Source of the DNA: Diplosphaera chodatii
Lineage: Eukaryota; Chlorophyta; Trebouxiophyceae; Prasiolales; Stichococcaceae
Direction: 5' to 3'
Assembly: GCA_032358165.1 (NCBI GenBank)
Contig: JAALGY010000031.1
Location: 992,001 to 1,056,000, forward strand
DNA length: 64,000 nt
The translations under genes and the position numbers were made by a program. Below are positions 10,139 to 20,720 of the stretch, piece after piece. Within the stretch, counting starts at the first letter, position 1. The number at the start of each line of letters is the position of its first letter. A model generated the notes under the pieces. The model was not told where the DNA came from. It saw only the letters and a list, made by a program, of their open reading frames with translations, and did no database searches.

Positions 10139-12151
10139 ATGCACAGCGCAGCTGGCTGCCTGGATCAGCAGACGTCGGGAATCGGGATGGCAATGAGGCT
10201 CACCTGCAATCCAGCATGCAGCTTGCCACGACGGCGGCACTTGCACCTCTGTACGCAGAGTTGCAAGCCACCGCACACTACACTATATCAGCACATGGCA
10301 GACAGAGGTCACAGCAGGCGTAGCTGCCAAACGCCCCTCGCAGTGCGCGCATATGGCTCAGATGGTGGCAGAGACGCACAGACGAGCAGCATAACAGCAG
10401 AGACAACAGGCAGCGCGCTGATCCAGCGAGAGTTGGTACTGTTCATCATTCAGCAGGTGCACTTCGCAACATCTCGGTTAGAAGGCCCCCTGTTTACTGA
10501 ACGGCACATGTTGGTGATATGTTGGTCATATCAACCTCTCACATGCGTTGGAGCTGCGAGCTTGCACAATCTGCAAATGGCTGGCCAGTGTGGAAAGGCG
10601 CTTGATACCAAGGTTTCTACGACTCGAATGCAGGACTACGACAGACAGCTGCAGAGGGCGCTGAACTATGAGGACTTCGACTTGGCAACCGAGCTGCGTC
10701 AGCGGCGTGAGCAGCTGACGGAGGCTGTTGCTGACTTCCAGGTGGCTATTGAATACCATCATGCACCTGCAACGCTCATGTGCCATTCCATAGTCTGGGT
10801 AACAATAGGCATCCCCGAAAGTTACGAGTTGTATGTGCAGGCGTCCAAGGGGCCAGGCGATGGCGCACGAACCGCTCGGCAGGCGGACGTGGCCGACTTT
10901 GCCAGCGAGGGGCTGAGGTTGCGATCAGAGATGCAGCGCGCGGCCGAAGAGGAGCGGTGAGGCCTCCCTGCACTGCCAATTCACTCAGTGATCTCCTGCT
11001 GTCAATCGCAGCGCAAGGCGCTATGGTGCATCATCAAAGCGGCACGCTGCAGCCAGCTGGCATCCCCAGCCACCTGGTCACAACCTTTGGGTGTGATGTG
11101 CATCTATCACTATCAAAGTGTCCGTGCTCTTTTTGAAAAGGTATGCAGACGCCTCGGCGTTGAGGGACCAGCTCAAACAGCTGCAGCAGGAGGCAGATGC
11201 AGCAGCCGCCATGGCCGCAGGGCAGCAAGATAATTGCGAGCGGCAGTTCAGCCTAGGCCAGCGTGTGGTGCATGCACATCTTGGCTACCGCGGCATTGTG
11301 TGCGGGTGCGGCCAGTTGCACATCTCTGTGCCAGCCGCCCTTCAATGTGCACTTGCACTTCCACCGAGTGGCACACGTGCTGGCTGCTGCTTGCTCGTGT
11401 TCGACACCACTCTGCAACATGCCGTGCCGCAGGGCCAAAAGCACCATTGATATACACTTCGTGTTTCTCACCAGCTGATTCCTGACTTTCTGCAGCTGGG
11501 ATGTAAGATGCTGCGAAGACGAGGATTGGCAGACCGAGAATGGCGTGCACAGTCTAGATCGTGGGTCAGCGCAGCCATTCTACCACATCCTGGTTGACCT
11601 GCGGGACTGGGATGATGGCAACCCGCAGACCGCAATTACCTATGTTCCACAGGAACTGCTCCTGCCGCCTGCGGTGAGCCGGGCAGCTTGGTATCTGCCA
11701 TGATATACCCTGTTGTTCACCTCACGTCCCAAGATACGCATCGTTGTACGCCCATATGATGCACTGTCAGCCTGATCATTATTTGCACGAATGCATATGT
11801 GCAGTGGCCGCTTGCACTTGACCCATGCATCGCTTCTTGCAACTGCAGTCGTCGGAGACGTGGAGCGAGCAGCATGGTGACGATTCCGCATTCATCCACC
11901 CATTTGCCGGGATGCTGTTTCTGGGCAACGACCACGCGGGCGACTTCTTGCCCAGCAAGCCGCTGCGGGAGAAGTACAGTGCTGCACGGCGAGACGTGGG
12001 GCCGCTGGATGAAGGCAACGACGATGGAGATGATGACAGCCCAGATGACGCGGACAGCAGCACAGGGCCCTTTGATGGGCCCTCAGGCAGTGGTGACGAT
12101 GGACCCACCGGACTAGACTTTGGGGGACCCGGCGGCTTCACGATCATGTAA
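10139..12151 (+). CDS. UVR/YccV-domain protein, chloroplast ClpF-like Clp adaptor
   Basis: The N-terminus is Arg/His/Ser-rich with VRA followed by a tyrosine, which looks like a transit peptide cleavage site; ATGs at 10139 and 10187 are both possible starts. A UVR motif follows (YDRQLQRALNYEDFDLATEL), then a second helical pair (ADVADFASEGLRLRSEMQ continuing into YADASALRDQLKQL). After that comes a YccV/HspQ-type domain split by introns: FSLGQRVVHAHLGYRGIVCG, WDVRCCEDEDWQ, FYHILVDLRDWDDG, TYVPQELLLPP. In Arabidopsis the protein with this UVR plus YccV order is ClpF, which with ClpS1 delivers substrates to the stromal Clp protease. The last exon adds about 100 residues that are acidic and Gly/Asp/Ser-rich, ending GGFTIM; I would not expect this tail in the plant protein. 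First exons are uncertain. Confidence 0.78.
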
Positions 12152-12412
12152 AACAGCAAGTGTACATGGGATGCGTTTATTGACGTCTCGCGCAGTTGTA
12201 TTGAACCGCAATCCTTGCAGGGTGTGGAACTGAGGTTGTCAAGCTATTGTTCAACGATGTGGTAACTGAGGGACGGGTGCAGGCTACCTCAGACAGTCAT
12301 CGAGTGTCAGTGAGCCCCAGGTGCACGCAGCGGCACTATGTGTCATCTCCTTCATGCTTCAGCCGCCTCTGTACGCTGCTCTGGATGGTCAATACCATGA
12401 GGCAGTGCATGA

Positions 12413-13561
12413 TCACCGGCCGCGAGACAGCTGCTTCTCAGCATCGCCAACCTCCTGCAGGTCCAGCAACGAATCCATCATCACCAGCAGCCATAGCACA
12501 TGTTGCACAGCCCGAAGTGGCGCGACACCCGGCAGCAACAAGAGCGTACGACCCTCACCTTGACTGCCCGCTCGAAGCGCTTCTTTGGCAGCGGCTGTGC
12601 ATTGCCAAAGCTGTTGAAGTGGCCCGCCAGCGCATTCAGCGTCGTGTAGGTGTTCCTGAAATGGGTATGCAGCTCATCAGCGACTGCTCTGATGATCTGG
12701 CAGGAGAGCACAGCTGGCTGTGGCTATCCTACAGATGCAAAAAATTGTAGCCATTGGGCGACCAGGAACCACAGTGTCTCACCCGAACGACTGCTTGCCG
12801 GTGAAGTCACTGCGGCGGTACTTGGCAACCCAGCTGTTGATGGCATCCCGCAGGCCCAGCACAAACTCCTCCCTTGACGGGTCGTCCTTTGGCAGGTCCA
12901 GGTACTTCTTCACCTCCCCGAGGATCGCTGACTGCAAAGGGACATCATTTACAGGGCTGAATGCACGAGGGGACTGCGCTGATTGGGTCTCAGACACGGG
13001 AAGATCCCTTGAATGACGGCACAGAACATATGGGGCAAGGACAGCAGAATGTCGCGCAGTTGCGCACGGATTTTGCAGAGCGCATGTGATGGTGCAAGCT
13101 TCAGATCACGGCTGGGAGCGCTGTCTGCACCGTGTCACTGTTGTACGCATCCAGCTTCTCCTGCCCCTCGCCAATGCCGAGGAAGGCCCGTGCGGGGGCG
13201 GCTGACAGCAGCGCCGCGGCGGAAGCGAACACCGTGATGGCCTCGCGCCTGCTGCTATGCTGAGGTCCCTGCAGGAACAAGTCCGACAGGCATGGGCGAG
13301 ATGTCGCTCACGGCGGCACAATGCATGCTGTCACACTGGGCTGCGAGGGACGGACGCCACATGACATCACCTGCGTTGCTGCTGATGCCACGATCGTGCG
13401 GCCTGCTGGCCGAGGCGCCGGAGCCCGCCTGTGTCCAGCAGCTCAGGCTCTTCAGCATGCAGGGCTCTGTCAGCATGTATGTGGCTTTCATGCATGTTAC
13501 CATCAAAGGTGGGAGCCACCGCGGGTGATGAAGCAATCAGGACGTACAGCGTCATGAGCAT
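12413..13561 (-). CDS. PSB27: Photosystem II assembly protein Psb27, thylakoid lumen
   Basis: The mature part is well supported by exons 13268-13131, 12931-12783, 12655-12559 and 12454-12413, all in phase. It begins with a twin-arginine lumenal signal (SRREAITVFASAAALLSAAP, then ARAF) and continues as the Psb27 four-helix domain: GEVKKYLDLPKDDP, LRDAINSWVAKYRRSDF, NTYTTLNALAGHFNSFG, QPLPKKRFERAVK, and the C-terminal AEKQLSRGR. Psb27 binds CP43 and keeps immature photosystem II from assembling its oxygen-evolving cluster too early. The stromal transit peptide lies upstream of 13268, but its exon is unclear: an ATG at 13561 (MLMTLYVLIASSPAVAP) or one near 13460 are candidates and neither joins cleanly. 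The outer coordinate is therefore provisional. Confidence 0.85.
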
Positions 13562-14307
13562 GCCCCGCAACCGACCTGCTGGCGACAACCAACTTCTCGC
13601 ACCTGGCCTGGAAGCATCGCGTGCCGCCCAGCGAGCAGCTGTGGGTCAGCAGCGCTGTCGTCGTCATGCTTATCTGCTGTTCTGTAGTGATCAACTAGAC
13701 GCAGAGACGAGGCTGAGAGCAAGGGATGCCCAAGATCAGATCGGAGCGCTGCTATGACGAAGTCGCAGGCCGTAAAGTACATACCACTGTGGCAGGAAGC
13801 CATGTAGCAGTAAGCAAACCCTGGCAACCACCCCTCGCTCGGGAGCTTTTGCTGTCCCTGTTGTTAGGCCAGTCTCAAGTTTCGAATGTACAGCCCTGAC
13901 AAGCTGACCTGCAAGGCTGCGACGTCACTCACGCTCAGACGGTGACCCTTGGCTCCGTTGTCGTTCGCACTGTACGCTCCACTGCTACCTGGACATGCCT
14001 GCGGCCTGGCTGCTGCAACCTAGCTAGCCATTAAGGCATCTTGCAGCGCGCTTCCAACAGGAGTTGCACTCGTCAGCTCAGGTGCTGACATGTCTGCTAT
14101 GTCATTGCAGTATGATGTGAAATCATGCCGGTGCGTGTGTGGGCATGCTCGCGCGCTGTGGTGATGTGCCGCTCACCTGCACCAAGTGTGCTGTGTGTCC
14201 GCTACGCCAACATGCCCTCTAGGTACAATTACGAGGTCGATGATCAGTGCGACATTAATGCGTATAGCACGCACAAATTGACTGGCGTCTGCTGTTGTGC
14301 ATGCAGG
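13562..14307. other. Intergenic between Psb27 and an unrecognised gene
   Basis: Divergent upstream sequence. It may contain an undetected first exon of either neighbour. I see no family resemblance in any frame. Confidence 0.4.
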
Positions 14308-16662
14308 ATGTCGCGCCAGCTCAAGGAGTTGCGGTCCTTGATGCCATGGACTTGGGTACGAACTTTCGCATTGCAGCTATTGCATTACAGCCATGCCGAT
14401 ACCTGGCAGGCTGCTTCCGCACAAGCTGCGGCTCAAGGCACATGGTGCATGCACCAGTTGTGTTGGACGAGAACGTGCAGTTCTTCTCTGCAACAGGACG
14501 CTCGGATAGACGAGCACCCTGCCGGCAAGTCCAGCCTGCGAGACTTCAAGGATGTGTACTGCTGGACGGGCGACGACAAGGGTCGGCGGTCAAATGCAAG
14601 CCCGCGCACTGCCAGTGCGACGCCCCTGCCACGCAGGCGACCGCCTAAGGTAGGGGCTCATGTTGGGAGATGCGGACAGTCTGCCTGCTGCCCTTAGGTC
14701 AGTGAGTTTATGCACTCATTCTCAGCCGATGCATTGCATGCAGGCCGACCGTGTCAGCAGCACCTCTGGGTCGCCGCCACAGGCCACACCCTGCAGCAAG
14801 CAGGTAGGCACCGCTGCATGCAGAGCTAACTTGTGCATCGATGCCCAAAGCAACCGACGATCAGGTCGATATGGTGCTCATGCGCTCTGGCTCAGGCTGT
14901 AAGGACAGCAGCTGAGCAGGCGCCCAACACCAGGGACAGCGCCGCATCGTCAGGCGGACACTTGAGTGTGCCAGAAGCGACACCAGTCACAGGCTTGAGG
15001 AGCTCAGGGTGCGTGCAGACACTGCTTGACTTGTAGCATGTTCATTGCATCTATCATTGACCTGTGTGGACCATTGTCCCACAGCAGGTGGAAGGGCTGA
15101 AGCGTCAGGTGCATGCATGCAGGCGCTCAGGCAAGCAGCTGGCGCCCGTGACGCCGCCTTCAGATGTGGTCACGCCAGCGGCGCATACCAAACTGCCAGA
15201 CGAGCAGCCTGGCTCCGCCGTCAGCACAGGAGAGCGGCTGCAGCTGCAGTCCTGCACCACTGCGCCAGATGCCGCCACCCTGACAAGGTGCGTCGAATGC
15301 ATTGCTGCTTCAACGAAGGGTCGAATAAATGAGAAGATGTGCGACCACTGCAGATATGCAGTCCGAGATACAGCGGCACAAACGTACTGTGTCATCTGCA
15401 GGCCAACAGGCTCACCGGTGGCAGCTGCCGCTGCGAGCACCCCAGTGTGCCAGGCACTCGAGGGGCAGCAGCCAGCGGGTGATGGCCCCATCCCCGCCAC
15501 CAGTGCAGACAGCCCAGCAGAGAGTCCAGATGCGCAGCATGCCTTGCAGACCCCCAGCCCAGCAATCCCCTTTGAGGCAAAGCTGGCGGCGGTGCAGCAG
15601 GCTGACGGGCTACTGCCCTCGACTGGTGTGGCCCCTGCGCCGCGTGAGCAGGGGACCAGCGCAGCTTCAGAGCCGCTGCAGGCACAGCACATGCAGGCCG
15701 GGCAGCCGGAACCCCTCGAGGGCACAGCAGCGGACGATGTTGAGGAGTCACTTGCTGCTGCTACGCTGCTGGAGCTGCCGCGCACGAAGCTGGTGCAGCC
15801 GCAGTCAAAGTCCCCGGCTGTGCAGCGGCGGCCGATGGGTGAGCTGGACCCTAACAGTGTGCGAGGCAAAGCCGCTGCTGCAGGCGAGCCGCAGCCGCAA
15901 GTGCTGACAAAGCATCGGCGCAAGAGTGGGCTGCTGGACGCGGCGTGGGCTGCCTCAGGGATCGCCAAGCGGCCGCCGCAGCAGAAGCGGTCAGCACGCC
16001 GCGTGCCGCCCGCCGCACGTGAAACCTCACCACGGCTGCTCAGCCAGTTTCCACAGCGCCAGCGACTGTCCACCCTGCCCTCAGCCGCTGCCTTGCCAGA
16101 CTGCACCCCTGTGTCAATCGCACCGGCTGCTGCTGCTGCCGTTGCTGCCCCAGCGCTGTTGATGCGCCCCACACAGCAACAGCCCACATCACCGCCGCCA
16201 TCAGTGGCAGTGCCGTCCGTATCAGCTCCGCCACCAGCGCTGCCAGAGCTGCCGCCCATCGCACCGCTGGTTCTGCAGCCTGTGCAGCTTCGGCTGGTTG
16301 CAGAAGTGCCACCAGCGCCGGTGGTGCCCAGCGGCAGCAGCGCGCAGATCCCAATGCAGACGAACGTTCAGCTCACGCAGTCCAGCGTCATGCAGCGGCC
16401 TCCCGCCACCCAGCAGGCGGAGGGCTCATACGCTGCCAGGTCACTTCGGCCACCATCATCACGTCTGCCCGTCAAACGGCCAGGTTGGCGACGGATTCAG
16501 TCTGCAGCAACCGAGTGCACCAGCAAGTGTTGGCCCTCTGATGTGACTTGACCCTGATCTTCCACTGCAGGCGACCCGTTGGACTTGGCACATGCATGCA
16601 AGCTGCTCAGGTGGATGGATGAGCTGGAGGGGAGGCGCTCGCTGCCACTCCAGCCCTTGTGA
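14308..16662 (+). CDS. Hypothetical Ala/Pro/Gln-rich protein
   Basis: I do not recognise this protein. A plausible start is ATG 14308 (MSRQLKELRSLMPW), just after an acceptor-like GCAG, so an earlier first exon is possible. Likely exons include about 14500-14648 (RIDEHPAGKSSLRDFKDVYC), 14741-14800, 14905-15008, 15088-15109 and one long coding stretch from about 15402 to 16540. The long stretch is disordered, rich in Ala, Pro, Gln and Ser, with basic clusters such as TKHRRKSGLLD and PPQQKRSARRVPP. The final exon begins after an intron ending at about 16570 and reads GDPLDLAHACKLLRWMDELE, a likely helix, to a TGA at 16660-16662. A nuclear or cytoskeletal scaffold is possible, but nothing shows it. 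Confidence 0.45.
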
Positions 16663-17213
16663 CGTTCTTGCGGCGCATTTGCTCATGTATGCAACTTACG
16701 AGCCAACACGGGGTTGCGCGCAGCACCGCAGAGGGGTTGACCGTCCTCATTCCTGGCGCGGAACAAATGTGCACATGGTACAGCTTGGACATGAACGTTT
16801 ACAGACGTGCTGTGCAAGGCAGAGTTTGGCTGTTGACATGCGGCAGCACTGCTACAACATCCCCGTAAACCATAGCCCTCGTTGCCGGCACGGGATCGGC
16901 CAGTCCGAGTAAAGGGCCTTGCCAGCCATTGTGTGCCGCGCTCTTACAACTACATCTTGGGACACGAGCAGGCTCACGAGTGCACCGAGCAGTGTACGTC
17001 AAGCCCAGCGCGGCCGGTCGAGCGATCCCCTCTGTCTTGCAATCCTACCACCGTCCTGTGTTTGCGCATTACCACCTGATGCAGGATCGTCTCGGTGGCG
17101 GACCCTGCACATCACGGTGATATAGAAGTATCTACAGCTCTGGTGCACTAAACTAAACGGGTTGCAGCGATGCTGCGCGATCCCACACAGCCTGGTGACT
17201 GCGCATCGCAAGC
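16663..17213. other. Intergenic between two unrecognised plus-strand genes
   Basis: I see no supported exon here. It should hold the 3' end of the upstream gene and the promoter of the next. Confidence 0.4.
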
Positions 17214-18972
17214 ATGAATGCCAGGAGCAAAGCAAAGGCGAAGCCAGCCACGAACGCACAGGACAGCAGCACAAAAACGCCTGAATCAACGTTGAAAGCT
17301 CGTCAGATGGCGAAGGTAGATGCAAAGAATCACGCCGTCACACTTAGTCTGCATGTGCTTTATGTTACGCCACCCTGCATGCATGCCCACACCCATGCAT
17401 AGCACACGTTGTGCCCTCGTGCCAGCGGCTGGATACACATTGAGTGAACGAACTTACCATGCAACTCGTCAGGCTGCGTTGCACAGCTCGGCCTTGCCAA
17501 GCCGTACAGCTGGGCGCAACAGCCAACAGGCCCAGGCAAAGCGGGCGCTGCCCTCGTCAATACCGCGGCAGCCACTACGGCGGCCGCAACCGCGGGCCAA
17601 CCAACTACTTCAGGACCGTCAGCGCCCGCACACCTCGCCGCGCCTGGGCTACAGTGGCGGGCAGCAGCAGTTGCCAGCTGGAGACCCACAAGGTCTCAGG
17701 TGGACATGCACATGCGCATCATGGCATGCTGACTGCTGGCCTGATGCTCAATGTCAGCCCAGGGTGCAGAGCACTCGATGGGCAGACTGATGACGGTACC
17801 CGTATGCCATCTGTAGTGCAATTGGCCGGCGCACATCGTCTTTCAAGCAGCCTTCCGCCTCAAAGCTGGGGCTGCCGTCGCTGATGCCTGTGCCGGCGGT
17901 CGCAGCGTCTGCAGGCCAGGGCATGAGCGGAAATCTGGAGCAACTGAGCATCAGACTCAGGTGAGCTGGGTTGCGTCGGAGCATGCTGGTGCACATGCAG
18001 CCAGTTCAGCGGTTGGAGATGTTTCTGTGTTTGCAGGGACGCAGCCAGTGGAGCAATCGATGTGCCAAAGCCCAGTTCAGCGCTCGTCATGATTGCAGCA
18101 GCACTGCAGGAATGCGGTCAGCAACTGGCTGCTGATCAGGTGCGGACCCGAGATCTGAGCACTGCAGGCTAGAAGCAGCATGCCTGAACTTCGTCAACCT
18201 GTGGTATGCACGTCACAGGGCAGTGGTGCGCCAGCTGTGCGGAGCAACCTCCAAAACTCTGCAGCTGCTGATGATCAGCTCCTTCGGCAGGCAAGCCCCA
18301 GACACCTTCTACTGGTCCAAGCCTATACTGGTGAGTATAGGCAGTGCGCTTGTGCCACATCACTGTAGCTGCCTGCAGGAGGTGTTGAAGCTGCGAGAGG
18401 AGAACATGGCGCTGCAGCAGCGTGCTCTGCAGTGGGCGTTGGAACGTGAAAAGCTGCATGACTGCATCGGCCAGTTCAGGTGCACCCACATGCGACAGCG
18501 GGAGACAACATATACAGACACCGCAGCTCAGGGCAGCAGACAGGACATGAGCATGGCCCCGCAATCGCATGTCATGGCCATGTATATTGTGCAAGTCTGC
18601 CGTGCGGTGTGGCACAGGCGTCATATATCACGGACCACACAGGAGGCAGCACTCCCGCAGGCAAGTGCTGGCCTGCAGGACACCGCAGTGGAGCTGCGGA
18701 CTGCACCACGGTGATTGGAATGTACATCTGAACAGCTGTGAGATGAGCACATATCATGAGTCGTGTATCCTATCGTGCAAATTGGCTATGGAGCTGACGG
18801 CTTCACTGTTCTGATGTGCAACAGGACGGCATCACTGAGCGGCAGGGAAACTGAGCGAAGCATAGTGTCTGATGGCGGTGTAGATGTCTGGGCAGCGCAG
18901 ATGCACCGCCCCGTCAAGCTACGGCCAGTCGGGGTGCCAGCCATCAATCTAGACAGCCTCCAGCAGAGATAG
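17214..18972 (+). CDS. Hypothetical protein with a short coiled coil
   Basis: I do not recognise this protein. It starts at a true ATG with a Lys/Ala/Thr-rich stretch (MNARSKAKAKPATNAQDS). Further likely exons hold a Gln/Arg/Pro-rich segment (about 17470-17690), then SKLGLPSLMPVPAVAASAG to the donor at about 17960, then DAASGAIDVPKPSSALVMIA and ALQECGQQLAADQ, GSGAPAVRSNLQNSAAADDQ, and a coiled coil EVLKLREENMALQQRALQWA followed by LEREKLHDCIGQF. The tail reads VDVWAAQMHRPVKLRPVGVP and ends NLDSLQQR with a TAG at 18970-18972. Phases close over most joins, but not between the coiled-coil exon and the exon near 18660, so one exon is probably missed there. The mix of disorder and a short coiled coil gives no function. 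Confidence 0.42.
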
Positions 18973-19299
18973 AGCAAGGTGGGTTCAAGAAGCACATGGT
19001 GGCGGTTCCTGCCACGCGGTTGCTGGTGGGATCAGGTAGATGTGCTGCTTTCCGGCAAAGCTACCGCAGCGGCCATCCTGGCTAGATGCAAGAGTCTGAC
19101 AGATCAGCCTGCTGATACACATGCAATGGACGCCCCTGAGTGTGAAATCTGTTCCAGGTGGGTGGGGACCTCGCACACAGGTTCCAATATCCCCTCCATG
19201 TAGGGTTGCAAGGCCAAGCGCTTCTGTCTAGTGTACAGGGTGTTGCCCCAAAGCAAGCATGCAGCTACTATTCATCAGTTGCGATTCTGCCCTGCAGCG
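18973..19299. other. Intergenic, tail to tail
   Basis: Converging 3' ends of the unrecognised plus-strand gene and the glutaredoxin gene. Nothing else is supported. Confidence 0.4.
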
Positions 19300-20388
19300 T
19301 CACTCATTCATCACCCGCTCCACCACCTCCTGCAGCTCGCCCTTCTGAAAAGACTCTGCATCAGGAAGGCGTGCAAGCGTTAACCATGTCGACCATCTGC
19401 ACCAACATACATGAACAACTTGCGAGCTTCTGATCTTGGCAAAGGTGCAGCATCGCAGCACTGAGTCTTACCTATCATGATGTCGCACCCTCCGTAAAAC
19501 TCCCCGTCTATGTACACTTGAGGGAACGTTGGCCACTGCAACACAGTAGCCAAGATGTAAACTACTCCATACCAGCATGGCTAGGGTGGTTGGCGTGCCG
19601 ACAGGATCCCTGCTTGCATAGTCTGTGCGAGCGCTGCAGATGCAGAACATACCTGCGAAAACTCCTTCAAGCCCGAGCGAAGGGAGTCGTCCTCCAGGAT
19701 GTTCACGCACGTGAACTTGTCGGTGGGTACCCCCAAAGCATGAAATATCTGCAGCAACAATACAGCAGCTCGTCCAACTGAGCAGGCAAATCCTGCGTTT
19801 TGCAAGGAGGAACGACCAAAAAACAATGACCCAGATGCACTCACTTGTACGCAAGTGTTGGAGAAGCCGCACTGTGGGAACTGGAGGCAGGCAAGAGACT
19901 GACGTTATTGAATGATCTTTATTTCATAGTTGCCAGCAGCCAGATGTGATGCTGCACACAAAACCACAGTCCCGTGCCCTCGTGAGCTACCTGCTGCGTG
20001 CCCTTCATGAACAGAACAATCTTGTTCTGCGACACAAAGTCCTCCAGCGCCTTCCGCAACTCGGGCTTCAACCCTGACGCTACCGACACATCAGTGCCAA
20101 AGTTGCCTGCGCCAACAGTCATAGCAGGATGTCGTGAGACACCGCAGTGGCACCACAACGCGCTGTGCATTAGACGCACAAACAGGCTGCGACAGGCTGC
20201 GGTATGTCATGCAACCCACCGGCTGCTCTCACTGTGACCGCACGGCCCGAAGGCCTGCTGCTCTGCCGTGCGCACAACGTCCGTCGACATCTGACAAGAC
20301 CGTCAAGGCTCTTAAGCTCCTGTCGCTGCACCTGCTGCCTGCTATGCGTGAGGAGAACCTGCTGGCTGCACAGAACGGAGGCGTGCAT
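19300..20388 (-). CDS. Monothiol CGFS glutaredoxin, chloroplast type
   Basis: Six exons (20388-20220, 20106-19991, 19880-19845, 19748-19653, 19535-19472, 19355-19300) close exactly to 178 residues. The first exon is an Arg/Ser/Gln-rich transit peptide ending around AVTVRAA. The mature domain reads [20 protein letters not shown] then MKGTQQ, then the active site [10 protein letters not shown] on its own 12-codon exon, then [31 protein letters not shown], and [20 protein letters not shown] with the conserved TFPQVY and GGCD glutathione-binding motifs. CGFS monothiol glutaredoxins coordinate a [2Fe-2S] cluster with glutathione and pass it to plastid apoproteins. Length and single domain fit the GRXS14 type rather than the longer GRXS16 fusion. 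Confidence 0.9.
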
Positions 20389-20720
20389 GATGGGGGCAAG
20401 ACCCAGTGGCGGCGAGTACCACGGTACAAACAGAAAGCTGGGGCGCAGCAGCAACGTCAGACGACGCTCAGTCTCTGCAACTCCTGCAAATGAGATGCTG
20501 CACGCAAGATCTGTGCAGCTTAAGCTGAGGAGCACGTGCAGGGGGTGTGCTCAGGCATGAGCGAGCTCCATGCCGGGCTGTCGACGTGCACAGGGCTTGC
20601 TCGCACTTGCAGCGCTGACACGCCAAGGAGTAGGGACTCAGGTGTGCTCGCGGACGACAACCGTAGCGTGCGCAGCCAACTTTGGCACTACCTCTGTGAT
20701 TTGACGTGTGGCACACCGTC
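20389..20720. promoter_or_regulatory. Shared upstream region, glutaredoxin / methyltransferase
   Basis: These 332 bases separate two divergent start codons of genes for plastid-type proteins, so they must carry both promoters. I see no clear core element. Confidence 0.5.

Noticed and set aside
9385..10323. 312-codon plus-strand frame between the DUF1995 and ClpF-like genes
   Set aside because: Partly antisense to the transit-peptide exon of the DUF1995 gene, of biased composition and without recognisable motifs.
15289..15401. Cysteine-rich stretch (CVEC, CDHC, YCVIC) suggesting a zinc finger in the unrecognised gene
   Set aside because: It lies between a GTGCGT donor and CTGCAG acceptors and is more likely intron read-through than coding.
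15105..16259. Long minus-strand open frame (384 codons)
   Set aside because: It is Ser/Ala/Gly-rich antisense sequence opposite the GC-rich coding exon of the unrecognised plus gene, with no domain and no splice logic.
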